Part shown: positions 8,385 to 17,177 of the stretch, piece after piece
Layout of the letters: every line of letters starts with the position of its first letter
How positions within the stretch are numbered: the stretch's first letter is position 1
NCBI RefSeq assembly: GCF_020708045.1
Contig: NZ_JAJFES010000008.1
Location: forward strand, 124,001 to 188,000
Direction of reading: 5' to 3'
DNA: 64,000 nt
DNA from: Massilia sp. IC2-278
GTDB lineage: Bacteria; Pseudomonadota; Gammaproteobacteria; Burkholderiales; Burkholderiaceae_D
Notes under the pieces: model-generated
What the model saw: only the letters and a program-made list of their open reading frames with translations
The model's database searches: none
What the model was told of the DNA's origin: nothing
Position numbers and translations under genes: made by a program

Positions 8385-8452
8385 CGTGGACACAGGTGTC
8401 CACCCTACGGTAAAGCAGGTTTTGTAGGGTGGACTCCCGAGTCCACGCTGTA
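8385..8452. repeat. Head-to-head pair of the dispersed palindrome inside the flg operon
   Basis: The first hairpin has arms GTGGACAC (8386-8393) and GTGTCCAC (8396-8403). The second has GTGGACTC (8429-8436) and GAGTCCAC (8439-8446). The CCTACG/GTAGG feet face each other about 15 bp apart. Both hairpins are perfect, although their sequences differ from each other and from other copies. They lie in the 162-bp gap between flgE and flgF. Confidence 0.75.
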
Positions 8453-8506
8453 TAGAACAGCAGCAAACCGAAACACCACACCCGGCACGATAAAGAAGGA
8501 ACACAC

Positions 8507-9247
8507 ATGGACCGCTTGATCTACACCGTCGCCTCCGGCGCCAAACACGTCCTCGAGCAGCAGGCCACGACCTCGAACAACTTGGCGAACCTGAACACGA
8601 CCGGTTTCCGCGCCCAGTTGGACACCTTCCGCGCCGTGCCGGTGCAGGGCGAAGGCCTGCCGACCCGCACCTTCGTGGTCAACAACACCGTCGGCGCCGA
8701 CTTCAGTTCCGGCCCGCTGCAGATGACCGGCCGCGACCTCGACGTCGCCATCAAGGGCCCGGGCTGGATCGCCGTGCAGAACGCCGACGGCACCGAGTCG
8801 TACACGAGGAACGGCGCCCTGCAGGCGAGCCCGAACGGCGTGCTGACCACGCCTTCCGGCCAGACCATCATGGGCGAGGGCGGTCCGATCACGATTCCGC
8901 CGGACGTGACCGTGACGGTCGGCGGCGACGGCACCATCTCCACCATCTCGAACGCCGAGCGCCCGGCCGCCCCGGTCATCCTCGGCCGCCTGAAGCTGGT
9001 CAACCCGGACCAGAACAGCCTCACCCGCGGCGACGATGGCCTGTTCCGCATGAAAGACGGCAGCAGCGCCCCGGCGGACCCGGCCGTGCGCGTGGCCGGC
9101 GGCGCGCTCGAAGGCAGCAACGTGAACGCGGTCGATGCCATGGTGTCAATGATCGGCCTGGCAAGGTCCTTTGAAACGCAAATGAGCCTGATGAAGAACG
9201 CCGAGAATAACGCCGCGAAAGCCAGCCAGATCCTCGCTTTGAACTAA
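8507..9247 (+). CDS. flgF: FlgF, proximal rod protein
   Basis: The 246-aa protein follows the rod/hook pattern: VASGAKHVLEQQATTSNNLANLNTTGFR at the N-terminus, LDVAIKGPGWIAVQNADGTESYTRNG in the middle, and ALEGSNVNAVDAMVSMIGLARSFETQM at the C-terminus. FlgF forms part of the rod below FlgG. A good AAGGAA ribosome site precedes ATG. It is preceded by a palindrome pair that may influence operon mRNA. Confidence 0.95.
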   Translation: MDRLIYTVASGAKHVLEQQATTSNNLANLNTTGFRAQLDTFRAVPVQGEGLPTRTFVVNNTVGADFSSGPLQMTGRDLDVAIKGPGWIAVQNADGTESYTRNGALQASPNGVLTTPSGQTIMGEGGPITIPPDVTVTVGGDGTISTISNAERPAAPVILGRLKLVNPDQNSLTRGDDGLFRMKDGSSAPADPAVRVAGGALEGSNVNAVDAMVSMIGLARSFETQMSLMKNAENNAAKASQILALN

Positions 9248-9320
9248 GTGTTTCTCCAGCATAATTCTATTGTGCGTGGGGCGTTGTTGCCACCAGCGCC
9301 GCCGCCAATAGGAGAAACCC

Positions 9321-10103
9321 ATGATTCGTTCGCTGTACATCGCCAAGACCGGTCTCGAGGCGCAGCAAACCAACCTCGACGTCATCACCAATAACCTCGC
9401 CAACGTCAGCACCAACGGTTTCAAGAAGTCGCGTGCGGTGTTCGAGGACCTGCTTTACCAGACCCAGCGCCAGCCCGGCGCCCAATCCTCGCAGCAAACC
9501 AATTTGCCATCCGGCCTGCAGCTCGGTACCGGTGTGCGCGCCGTCTCGACCGAGCGCATCTTCACCCAGGGTAACCCGCAGGAAACCGGCAACGCCAAGG
9601 ACGTGATGATCAACGGTACCGGCTTCTTCCCGGTGCTGCTGCCCGACGGCACCCAGGCCTATACCCGCGACGGCTCGTTCCAGACCGATTCGAACGGCAC
9701 CCTGGTCACCTCCAGCGGCTACCCGCTGCAGCCGCCGATCACCGTGCCGGCGAATGCCGAAACCATCACCGTCGGCCGCGACGGCACCGTGTCGGTGAAG
9801 ACCGCCGGTTCTACCGCCACCACCCAGATCGGCAACCTGCAACTGATGACCTTCATCAACCCGGCCGGTCTGGAGTCGAAGGGCGAGAACCTGTACATGG
9901 AAACCACGGCCTCGGGCAACCCGAACGCGAACACCCCGGGCACCAACGGCGCCGGCGTGATCATGCAGGGTTACGTGGAAACCTCGAACGTGAACGTGGT
10001 CGAGGAAATGGTCAACATGATCCAGACCCAGCGGGCTTACGAGATCAACAGCAAGGCGATCACGACGTCCGACCAGATGCTGCAAAAACTGTCCCAGCTC
10101 TAA
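9321..10103 (+). CDS. flgG: FlgG, distal rod protein
   Basis: The 260-aa protein has the FlgG N-terminus [20 protein letters not shown], the [26 protein letters not shown] core, and the C-terminal [31 protein letters not shown] signature. It forms the long distal rod that passes through the P and L rings. GGAG lies 7 bp before ATG, and the length is normal for the family. Confidence 0.96.
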   Translation: MIRSLYIAKTGLEAQQTNLDVITNNLANVSTNGFKKSRAVFEDLLYQTQRQPGAQSSQQTNLPSGLQLGTGVRAVSTERIFTQGNPQETGNAKDVMINGTGFFPVLLPDGTQAYTRDGSFQTDSNGTLVTSSGYPLQPPITVPANAETITVGRDGTVSVKTAGSTATTQIGNLQLMTFINPAGLESKGENLYMETTASGNPNANTPGTNGAGVIMQGYVETSNVNVVEEMVNMIQTQRAYEINSKAITTSDQMLQKLSQL

Positions 10104-10126
10104 TCCGACTTCTTTTACGCCCAACC

Positions 10127-10777
10127 ATGAAGAAAATCGCTTTCATCGCCACGTTCTCCCTCGTCATCGCCGGCTGCGCCACCACGCCCAGCTCGATCGT
10201 GCAGGAAACGCGCAGCGCCCGTCCGGCCCTGGCCGAAGTCGCGCCGCCGACCGACGGCGCCATCTACAACGCCGCGCGCTACCGCCCGATGTTCGAAGAC
10301 CGCCGTGCGCGCCAGATCGGCGACCTGCTGACGATCAACATCGTCGAAAAGACCTCGGCGAATAAAGCCGGCACCAGCTCGGGCAACAAGACGGGCAGCG
10401 CCAGCTTCGGCCTGCCGGGTCCGCTGCAGTCGAAACTCGGCGCGAACGTGGCCACCGAAGGCGGCATCAAGTTTGCCGACGGCGACAACCAGAGCGCCAG
10501 CAATGCCTTTACCGGCACTATCGGCGTGACCGTTACCGAAGTGCTGTCGAACGGCAACCTGATCGTGGCCGGCGAAAAGCAGGTGGCGATGAACAAGGGC
10601 ATCGAGTTCATCCGCTTCTCGGGCATGGTCAGCCCCGACACCATCCAGAACGGCAATGTCGTGTCCTCGACCCTGGTGGCCGATGCGCGTGTGGAATACC
10701 GCACCAGCAGCCAGCTCGACCGCGCCGAGATGAACTCGATGATGTCGCGCTTCTTCCAGTCGCTGCTGCCGTTCTAA
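10127..10777 (+). CDS. flgH: FlgH, L-ring lipoprotein
   Basis: The 216-aa protein begins with a lipoprotein signal (MKKIAFIATFSLVIAGC, lipobox IAGC, acylated Cys17). It then shows FlgH motifs: YRPMFEDRRARQIGDLLTINIVEKTSANK, SNGNLIVAGEKQV, FIRFSGMVSPDTI and the C-terminal MNSMMSRFFQSLLPF. It forms the bushing in the outer membrane. It follows flgG by 23 bp and precedes flgI by 23 bp. Confidence 0.96.
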   Translation: MKKIAFIATFSLVIAGCATTPSSIVQETRSARPALAEVAPPTDGAIYNAARYRPMFEDRRARQIGDLLTINIVEKTSANKAGTSSGNKTGSASFGLPGPLQSKLGANVATEGGIKFADGDNQSASNAFTGTIGVTVTEVLSNGNLIVAGEKQVAMNKGIEFIRFSGMVSPDTIQNGNVVSSTLVADARVEYRTSSQLDRAEMNSMMSRFFQSLLPF

Positions 10778-10800
10778 GCCTTTCTGATTCCGGAGTGATC

Positions 10801-11916
10801 ATGCGTTTGAAATTCCCGCTGCTGGCGCTGTGCGCTGCCCTGACCGTCACTGCACCGCTGGCTGCCCAGGCCGAGCGCCTGAAGGACATGACCAGCATCG
10901 CCGGCGTGCGCCAGAACCAGCTGTCGGGCTATGGCCTGGTGGTGGGCCTGGACGGCACCGGCGACCAGACCAGCCAGACCCCGTTCACCGTGCAGTCTAT
11001 CATCGCCATGCTCCAGCAAAAGGGCGTGAACCTGCCGCCGACCGGCCAGCTGCAGCTGAAGAACGTCGCGGCCGTGATGGTCACGACCTCGCTGCCGGCG
11101 TTCGCCCAGCCGGGCCAGAACATCGACATCACCGTGTCGTCGATCGGTAACGCGAAAAGCCTGCGCGGCGGCACCTTGCTGATGACCCCGCTGCACGGCG
11201 CCGATGGCCAGGTGTACGCCATGGCCCAGGGTAACGTGCTGGTTGGCGGCGTCGGCGCCTCCGCCGGTGGTGGCGGCGCGCAAGTCCAGGTGAACCACCT
11301 GTCGGTCGGCAAGATCTCCGCCGGCGCCACCGTCGAGCGCGCGGTCGCCTCGAACCTGGGCGAAAACAACCAGATCCGCCTGGAGCTGAACAACACCGAC
11401 TTCGCCACCGCCAGCCGCGTGGTCGAGGCCGTGAACAACCAGTTCGGCGCCGGCACCGCCACCGCCCTCGACGGCCGCGTGATCCGCGTGCGCACCCCGG
11501 CGTCGTCGGATGCCCGCGTCAGCTTCATTGGCCTGCTGGAAAACATCGATGTCAAGCCGGCCGCCGCTGCCGCGAAAGTGATCCTGAATGCGCGTACCGG
11601 TTCGGTGGTGATGAACCAGGCCGTCACGCTCGATACCTGCGCCATTTCGCACGGCAACCTGTCGGTGACGATCGGCGCCGATACCAACGTCAGCCAGCCG
11701 GCGCCGGGTTCGCGCGGCCAGACCGCGGTAACCACCACGCCGAGCGTGGAAATCAAGAAGGACCCGGGCAAGGTGCTGCTGGTGAAAGGCGGCGCCTCGC
11801 TGGCGGAAGTCGTGAAGGCCATGAATTCGATCGGCGCTTCGCCGCAAGACCTGCTGGCCATCCTGCAGGCCCTGAAAGCCGCAGGTTCGCTGCGTGCCGA
11901 ACTCGAGATCATCTAA
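10801..11916 (+). CDS. flgI: FlgI, P-ring protein
   Basis: The 371-aa protein starts with a Sec signal peptide (cleavage after AAQA). It continues with the invariant ERLKDMTSIAGVRQNQLSGYGLVVGLDGTGD, then NVAAVMVTTSLPAFAQPGQ and NARTGSVVMNQAV. It polymerises around the rod in the peptidoglycan layer with help from FlgA. ATG at 10801 is preferred over GTG at 10795 because CGGAG is correctly spaced for the ATG and overlaps the GTG. Confidence 0.96.
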   Translation: MRLKFPLLALCAALTVTAPLAAQAERLKDMTSIAGVRQNQLSGYGLVVGLDGTGDQTSQTPFTVQSIIAMLQQKGVNLPPTGQLQLKNVAAVMVTTSLPAFAQPGQNIDITVSSIGNAKSLRGGTLLMTPLHGADGQVYAMAQGNVLVGGVGASAGGGGAQVQVNHLSVGKISAGATVERAVASNLGENNQIRLELNNTDFATASRVVEAVNNQFGAGTATALDGRVIRVRTPASSDARVSFIGLLENIDVKPAAAAAKVILNARTGSVVMNQAVTLDTCAISHGNLSVTIGADTNVSQPAPGSRGQTAVTTTPSVEIKKDPGKVLLVKGGASLAEVVKAMNSIGASPQDLLAILQALKAAGSLRAELEII

Positions 11917-11925
11917 GGACCCGCC

Positions 11926-12864
11926 ATGATCGGTAACAGCCCATCCACGAACGACCTGAGCAGCAAGTTCGCGCTCGACGCGCAAGGCCTCGGTTCGCTC
12001 AAGCAGTCGGCAAAAGCCGGTTCGCCCGACGCCCTGAAAGGCGCCGCGACCCAGTTCGAAGCCATGTTCATCAACCAGATGATGAAGAGCATGCGCGACG
12101 CCACGCCGCAGGATGGGCTGATGGACAACCAGCAGACCAAGATGTTCACCTCGATGCTCGACCAGCAGCTGAGCCAGAACCTGGCCAAGCGCGGCATGGG
12201 GCTGGCCGACGTGCTGACCCGCCAGCTGTCGGTGCAGACCGACGCCAAGGCGCTGGCCATCGGCAGCGAAGCCTCGACCACCATCGGCCGCGACGGCGTG
12301 GCCGCCGCGCTCGAGATTCCGCTCAAGCCAAAAGCCGGTCCGCTCAAGGAAGGCCTGGACGCCGGCCTGCAGACCCAGGGCATCACCGCCAGCGGCCGTA
12401 CCCAGGCGCCGCACGTGCAGGCGTTCCAGGAAAAGCTGGGCGCCCACGCCGCCGCGGCCGAACAGGTGACCGGCGTGCCGGCCAAGTTCATGCTGGGCCA
12501 GGCCGCGCTGGAAACCGGTTGGGGCAAGCGCATGATCCGCAATGCCGACGGCAGCAACAGCAACAATCTGTTCGGCATCAAGGCCGGCCCTGGCTGGAAA
12601 GGCAAGGTTGCCACCGCAGTGACCACCGAATACGTGAACGGCGTCGCCCACCGCCGCGTGGAAAAGTTCCGCGCCTACGACACGCCGGCCGACTCGTTCA
12701 AGGATTACGCCCGCATGCTGGCGAACAATCCACGTTACGAAAAGGTCATCAACAGCGCAGGCAGCCCCGAAGCGTTTGCCCACGGCCTGCAGCGCGCCGG
12801 CTATGCCACCGACCCGAACTACGGCCACAAGCTGAGCAAGATTATCAAGAACTCATTGGCATAA
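11926..12864 (+). CDS. flgJ: FlgJ, rod-cap protein and peptidoglycan hydrolase
   Basis: The 312-aa two-domain protein is of the beta/gamma-proteobacterial type. Residues about 30-110 are the rod-binding domain (LKGAATQFEAMFINQMMKSMRDA, TKMFTSMLDQQLSQNLAKRG). Residues about 160-312 are an N-acetylglucosaminidase domain with QAALETGWGKR (Glu196, catalytic type) and NLFGIKAGPGW. It caps the rod and opens the peptidoglycan for it. It is the last gene before the sigma-28 promoter of flgK. Confidence 0.95.
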   Translation: MIGNSPSTNDLSSKFALDAQGLGSLKQSAKAGSPDALKGAATQFEAMFINQMMKSMRDATPQDGLMDNQQTKMFTSMLDQQLSQNLAKRGMGLADVLTRQLSVQTDAKALAIGSEASTTIGRDGVAAALEIPLKPKAGPLKEGLDAGLQTQGITASGRTQAPHVQAFQEKLGAHAAAAEQVTGVPAKFMLGQAALETGWGKRMIRNADGSNSNNLFGIKAGPGWKGKVATAVTTEYVNGVAHRRVEKFRAYDTPADSFKDYARMLANNPRYEKVINSAGSPEAFAHGLQRAGYATDPNYGHKLSKIIKNSLA

Positions 12865-12894
12865 AGACAGGCATCAGATTCGTCAAAAAAGCAC

Positions 12895-12921
12895 TCAAGT
12901 TTTGACGCCTGCTGCCGTAGA
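12895..12921 (+). promoter_or_regulatory. Sigma-28 promoter of flgKL
   Basis: TCAA, exactly 15 bp, then GCCGTAGA. The end of the box lies 26 bp upstream of the flgK ATG. It gives the hook-junction genes a late promoter of their own although they follow flgBCDEFGHIJ. Confidence 0.8.
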
Positions 12922-12947
12922 AGAACTCAGCACATAGAGAAAACGTC

Positions 12948-14903
12948 ATGTCCGGAAACCTCCTCAGCATCGGCAAAACTGGCCTGTACGCGGCGCAAAC
13001 CGCACTCGCCACGACCGGCCACAACATCACCAACGCCAACGTGGACGGCTACAGCCGCCAGGGCGTGGTGCAGGCCACGTCGACGACGATGGAGTACGGC
13101 TATGGTTTCGTGGGCACCGGCACCAAGATCGCCGAGATCAAGCGCTACAGCGACGATTTCCTGAACGGCCAGGTGCGCACCGCCACCGCCTCGGGCGCGT
13201 CGCTCGACACCTATTACAGCCAGATCAGCCAGATCGACAATTTGCTGGCCGACACCACCGCCGGCCTGTCGCCGGCGATCCAGAACTTCTTCTCGGCGGT
13301 GCAGGACGTCACCGGCAACGGCGCCTCGGTGCCGTCGCGCCAGGCGCTGCTGTCGTCGGCCGAAAGCCTGGCGTCGAGCTTCCAGCAGATCGACGCCCGC
13401 CTGGAAGAAATCGACGCCGGCGTGAACACCGGCATCGAGACCAACGTCAACCTGATCAACACCTACGCCAAGCAGATCTCGCAACTGAATGCCAAGATCG
13501 GCTCCTACGGCTCGACCGAAGCGCGCCAGCCGAACGACCTGCTCGACCAGCGCGACCAGCTGGTGATGGAGCTGAACAAGCACGTCAAGGCCAACGTCAC
13601 CGTGGGCAGCAACAATGCGCTGAACATCTCGATCGGCAATGGCCAGCCGCTGGTCGTGGGCCAGCAAGCCTTCCAGCTGGCGACCATGAAGTCGCCGACC
13701 GACCTGACCCGCGTGACGGTCGGTTACGCCACCGGCGACAAGGTGGTGCCGCTGCCGGAAAGCGCGCTCTCGGGCGGCGAACTGGGCGGCCTGCTGGAGT
13801 TCCGCAGCGGCACCCTCGACCGTGTGCAGAACTCGATCGGGCGCCTGGCCATCGGCCTGGCCCAGACCTTCAACGACCAGCACAAGCTGGGCATCGACGG
13901 TTCCGGCCAGCAGGGCAAGGACTTCTTCGTCCAGGCCCCGGCCTACGTGGCGGCCGCGGCCGACAACGACCGCACCAGCACCGGCAAGATCGGCGCCGTG
14001 GTCACCGACCCGACCAAGCTCACCGACAGCGACTACAAGGTCGAGTCCGACGGCAGCAATTTCTACGTCACGCGCCTGTCCGACAACCAGAAGACCAAGA
14101 TCGAACCCTACGACCCGGCCGGCACCAAGCGCAGCATCGACGGCGTCGAGTTCTCGTTCTCGGGCAACGCCGCCTCGGGCGACAACTACCTGGTGCGCCC
14201 GACCGCGCTCGGCGCCTCGAACCTGCAGCTGGCGCTGTCGGACGTGAGCGGGATCGCCGCCGGCACCCCGATCGCCACCGCCGCCCCGATCGCCAACAAG
14301 GGCACCGGCCAGATCAGCGCGGGCAGCGTCTCGAAGGACTACTTCACGGCCGGCCCCAGCCTGCCGGTCACGCTCAGCTACAACAAGGACAGCGGCAATT
14401 TGTCTGGCTTCCCGGCGGGCGCCACCGTCACCATGACCGTGAACGGCGAGACCACCACCCACACCGGCGGCAGCGCGCCGTTCGCGGCCAACGCCAGCTA
14501 CAGCTTCAGCGGCGTGAACGTCAGCATGAGCGGCGTGCCGCAGACCGGCGACACCTTCACCATCAACGCGAACACCGCGGGCAATGCCGACACCCGCAAC
14601 ATCCAGGCCCTGGGCGCGATCCAGACCAAGAACATCTTCAACGGCGCCAGCGCCACGCTGCAGTCGGCGTTTGCCCAGACCGTCAGCACGGTCGGCAACA
14701 AGACCCGCGAAGTGCAGGTGAACGCCAGCGCCAACGATTCCCTGCTCAAGCAGGTGCAGGGCGCCGCGCTCGACGTGTCGGGCGTGAACCTGGACGAGGA
14801 AGCGACGAATCTGCTGAAGTACCAGCAGGCCTACCAGGCCGCCGGCAAGGTCATGCAGATTGCCAGCACCATTTTCGACACGCTGCTGTCGATCGCCCGT
14901 TAA
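12948..14903 (+). CDS. flgK: FlgK, hook-filament junction protein 1
   Basis: The 651-aa protein has the HAP1 N-terminus (LLSIGKTGLYAAQTALATTGHNITNANVDGYSRQ), the NDLLDQRDQLVMELNKHV segment near residue 200, GELGGLLEFR and the C-terminal GVNLDEEATNLLKYQQAYQAAGKVMQIASTIFDTLL. It joins hook to filament and is kept soluble by FlgN. It is longer than the roughly 550 residues of enteric FlgK, with extra length in the variable central region (about 330-560). Confidence 0.95.
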   Translation: MSGNLLSIGKTGLYAAQTALATTGHNITNANVDGYSRQGVVQATSTTMEYGYGFVGTGTKIAEIKRYSDDFLNGQVRTATASGASLDTYYSQISQIDNLLADTTAGLSPAIQNFFSAVQDVTGNGASVPSRQALLSSAESLASSFQQIDARLEEIDAGVNTGIETNVNLINTYAKQISQLNAKIGSYGSTEARQPNDLLDQRDQLVMELNKHVKANVTVGSNNALNISIGNGQPLVVGQQAFQLATMKSPTDLTRVTVGYATGDKVVPLPESALSGGELGGLLEFRSGTLDRVQNSIGRLAIGLAQTFNDQHKLGIDGSGQQGKDFFVQAPAYVAAAADNDRTSTGKIGAVVTDPTKLTDSDYKVESDGSNFYVTRLSDNQKTKIEPYDPAGTKRSIDGVEFSFSGNAASGDNYLVRPTALGASNLQLALSDVSGIAAGTPIATAAPIANKGTGQISAGSVSKDYFTAGPSLPVTLSYNKDSGNLSGFPAGATVTMTVNGETTTHTGGSAPFAANASYSFSGVNVSMSGVPQTGDTFTINANTAGNADTRNIQALGAIQTKNIFNGASATLQSAFAQTVSTVGNKTREVQVNASANDSLLKQVQGAALDVSGVNLDEEATNLLKYQQAYQAAGKVMQIASTIFDTLLSIAR

Positions 14904-14929
14904 TTCCGGCAAGCGAGCGGAGATAAACC

Positions 14930-16147
14930 ATGCGCATCAGTACCAAGACGATCTACGAAAACGCCACCACGCAGCTCAATTCCCTGCAGTCGCAGATGGC
15001 GCGCACCCAGACCCAGCTGGCGACCAACAAGCGCAACCTGACCGCCGCCGACGACCCGATCGCCTCGGCGCGCGCGCTCGAAGTGACGCAGTCGCAGTCG
15101 CTTAACACCCAGTACGGCACCAACCGCGCCAACGCCGGCAGCTCGCTGTCGCTGGTGGAAAGCGCGCTGACCAACGGTTCCGACCTGATCATGGACGTGC
15201 AGACCCTGGTGGTCCAGGCCGGCAACGGCACGCTGTCGAAGTCCGACCGCCTGCAGATCGCCACCGAGATCGAAGGCCGCATGCAGGACCTGCTGGGCAT
15301 CGCCAACACCGCCGACGGTTCGGGCGGCTACCTGTTCTCGGGCTACAAGGGCAGCACCACTCCCTTCGTGCAGACCGACAGCGGCGCCGTCTACCAGGGC
15401 GACCAGGGCCAGCGCAAGCTCCAGGTCGGCTCCTCGCGCTCGATCGCGATCAGCGACTCGGGCAGCTCGATCTTCGAGAACAACCGCACCGGCAACGGCA
15501 GCTACCAGACCAAGATGGTCGACGGCAATACCGGCGGCGCCGTGGCCGGTTCGGGCTCGGTGACGGACCCCCGCCAGCTCACCGGCCACAACTACACGCT
15601 GGAATTCAAGGTCGACAACGGCGCGACCACGTATTCCGTCACCGACACCAGCACCTCGCCGCACCGCGCGGTGATGAGCGACGAACCGTACGTGGGCGGC
15701 AAGCAGATCGCCTTCGAAGGCACCTCGTTCACCATCACCGGCGCACCGGACAATGGCGACAAGTTCGAGGTCAAGCCGAGCGAAAAGGAATCGATCTTCA
15801 CCACCATGACCAACCTGGTCAACGCGCTGCGCGATTCCGGCGAAGACAACAACGGCCTGGCCACCCTGTCGAACAAGCTCAGCACCGCCAGCGAAGGCCT
15901 GAAGTCCTCGCTCGACAACATCCTGACCGTGCGCGCCTCGGTGGGCTCGCGCATGAAGGAACTCGACTACCTGGAAGACCAGGGCTCGGACCTGAACATT
16001 CAGTACAAGGGCACGCTGTCGAAGCTGCAGGACCTGGACATCGTCAAGGCGATCTCGGACTATGCCACCCAGCAGACCACGCTGGAAGCGGCGCAGAAGT
16101 CGTTCAAGACGATGTCGGGGCTGTCGCTGTTCAATTACATCGGCTAA
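14930..16147 (+). CDS. flgL: FlgL, hook-filament junction protein 3
   Basis: The 405-aa protein has the flagellin-like N-terminal helix (MRISTKTIYENATTQLNSLQSQMARTQTQLATNK...ADDPIASARALE) and C-terminal helix (LDNILTVRASVGSRMKELDYLEDQGSDLNIQYKGTLSKLQDLDIVKAI). It sits between FlgK and the filament. It follows flgK by 26 bp with a GGAG ribosome site and closes the operon. A palindrome pair follows. Confidence 0.95.
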   Translation: MRISTKTIYENATTQLNSLQSQMARTQTQLATNKRNLTAADDPIASARALEVTQSQSLNTQYGTNRANAGSSLSLVESALTNGSDLIMDVQTLVVQAGNGTLSKSDRLQIATEIEGRMQDLLGIANTADGSGGYLFSGYKGSTTPFVQTDSGAVYQGDQGQRKLQVGSSRSIAISDSGSSIFENNRTGNGSYQTKMVDGNTGGAVAGSGSVTDPRQLTGHNYTLEFKVDNGATTYSVTDTSTSPHRAVMSDEPYVGGKQIAFEGTSFTITGAPDNGDKFEVKPSEKESIFTTMTNLVNALRDSGEDNNGLATLSNKLSTASEGLKSSLDNILTVRASVGSRMKELDYLEDQGSDLNIQYKGTLSKLQDLDIVKAISDYATQQTTLEAAQKSFKTMSGLSLFNYIG

Positions 16148-16162
16148 GTTGGCGGCTGAAAT

Positions 16163-16223
16163 GGTGGGTTCGGAGAACCCACCCTACGCCCTGAATCGGT
16201 AGGGTGGGTTCTCCAAACCCACC
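16163..16223. repeat. Head-to-head pair of the dispersed palindrome after flgL
   Basis: Hairpin 1 has arms GGTGGGTTC (16163-16171) and GAACCCACC (16175-16183). Hairpin 2 has GGTGGGTT (16203-16210) and AACCCACC (16216-16223). The CCTACG/GTAGG feet face inward. The pair sits between the converging flgL and merR-type genes and may also act as a bidirectional transcription stop, although no T-run is present. Confidence 0.75.
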
Positions 16224-16239
16224 GCTCGTTACCGCCGCC

Positions 16240-16608
16240 TTATCGCGCCGCCGTCCGCAACGGACAATCGGCCCCCAGGTCCTCGACCTTGCGCGCCAAG
16301 GCCCCCCGCAATTCCGCCAGCCCCGCAATCCGCGCATCGATATCGCCCAGCTTGCGCTCCAGCGCCGCCCGCAATTCCACCCCCGCGTTCGCCGGATCGG
16401 CCAGCAGGGGCATCCCCGCCTCGATCTCGGCCAGCGTGAATCCCAGCGCCTGCGCACTGCGCAAATAGCACAGCCACTCGACCGCCTCGACTGGATAATC
16501 GCGGTAGCCATTCCCGCGCCGCCTGGCCGCCAGCAGCCCGCGTTCCTCGTAAAACCGCAGCGTGTCGCGGCTCAGCCCGGTCGCCTCGGCCAGTTCTCCA
16601 ATGCGCAT
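16240..16608 (-). CDS. MerR-family transcriptional regulator
   Basis: The 122-aa protein begins with the MerR winged-helix signature MRIGELAEATGLSRDTLRFYEERGLL, followed by RRRGNGYRDYP and a dimerisation coiled coil (ALERKLGDIDARIAGLAELRGALARKVEDL). It ends DCPLR, with a single cysteine. This resembles MerR members that sense small molecules or redox state more than classic metal-binding ones, which have several Cys. ATG at 16608 is preceded by AGGAG. A MerR-type operator lies in the 81-bp gap to the divergent membrane-protein gene, so that gene is its probable target. The inducer is unknown. Confidence 0.88.
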   Translation of the reverse strand: MRIGELAEATGLSRDTLRFYEERGLLAARRRGNGYRDYPVEAVEWLCYLRSAQALGFTLAEIEAGMPLLADPANAGVELRAALERKLGDIDARIAGLAELRGALARKVEDLGADCPLRTAAR

Positions 16609-16629
16609 CGCATCGCTCCTCGAAAGTGC

Positions 16630-16661
16630 TTGACCCTGGAGTGTACCCGAGGGTTGATGAT
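16630..16661 (+). promoter_or_regulatory. MerR-type operator/promoter
   Basis: TTGACC (16630-16635) and GATGAT (16656-16661) are 20 bp apart, the overlong spacing typical of MerR-activated promoters. The spacer carries a dyad, ACCCT (16633-16637) against AGGGT (16650-16654), centred on GTGTAC. It points toward the 16690 gene. Confidence 0.7.
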
Positions 16662-16689
16662 AAGCTTTTCGACCAGCCGGAGCACTCCG

Positions 16690-17124
16690 ATGCAACTTCC
16701 TGCCTACCGCAAGCTCGTGCGCGCCAGCGCCTTCTACGACATCGTCTTCACGGCCGCGCTGGCAACGCCCTGGACCCAGGCGCCGATGCAGGCGCTGATG
16801 TCGGGCCTGAACGTGCAGCTCGGCGGCGCGCCGCTGCCGGCCTTCGAGCCCTTCCACATGTTCATCGCCGGCCTGCTGGGCAGCGTCGTGACCGTGTGGT
16901 CGCTGCTGCGCCTGCGCCACCCGAGCCGCCGGCTGGGCCTGTACGACGGCGCGGCGCGCTTCCTGTTTTCAGGCTGGATGGCGTGGACGCTGGCGCAGAC
17001 CGGTGCGCCGCTGCTGTGGCTGCTGCTGGTGCCGGAATTTGCCTGGGGTGTGGCGCAGTGGTGGCCGCTGGCGGGGCGGTGCAGCCGCCCGGGACAAGCA
17101 GCTGCCTTGCCGACGGCGCCATGA
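16690..17124 (+). CDS. Small integral membrane protein, probable MerR target
   Basis: I do not recognise the family. The 144-aa protein has about four hydrophobic segments: SAFYDIVFTAALA, MFIAGLLGSVVTVWSLL, FLFSGWMAWTLA and LLWLLLVPEFAWGVA. It has a Pro/Ala tail and no catalytic motif. GGAG lies 8 bp before ATG. It faces the MerR-type regulator across a clear MerR operator, so it is probably induced by whatever that regulator senses. Transport or membrane-stress roles are possible but not shown. Confidence 0.6.
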   Translation: MQLPAYRKLVRASAFYDIVFTAALATPWTQAPMQALMSGLNVQLGGAPLPAFEPFHMFIAGLLGSVVTVWSLLRLRHPSRRLGLYDGAARFLFSGWMAWTLAQTGAPLLWLLLVPEFAWGVAQWWPLAGRCSRPGQAAALPTAP

Positions 17125-17156
17125 AAAAAGGCCGCCCCGGCGTACCGGAAGCGGCC
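17124..17156 (-). terminator. Intrinsic terminator of the PEP-CTERM gene
   Basis: On the minus strand, stem GGCCGC (17156-17151) pairs with GCGGCC (17135-17130), with an inner CCGG pair, and is followed by a run of T. It overlaps the stop codon of the converging membrane-protein gene. Confidence 0.75.
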
Positions 17157-17177
17157 TCACTGACTACTAAGCGCGGA

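Noticed and set aside
10774..12828. Long open frame antisense to flgI and flgJ (684 codons)
   Set aside because: It shadows two clearly recognised flagellar genes. Its composition is Arg/His/Gly-rich nonsense typical of high-GC antisense frames.
12927..14912. Long open frame antisense to flgK (661 codons)
   Set aside because: It mirrors flgK exactly and has no domain or ribosome site.
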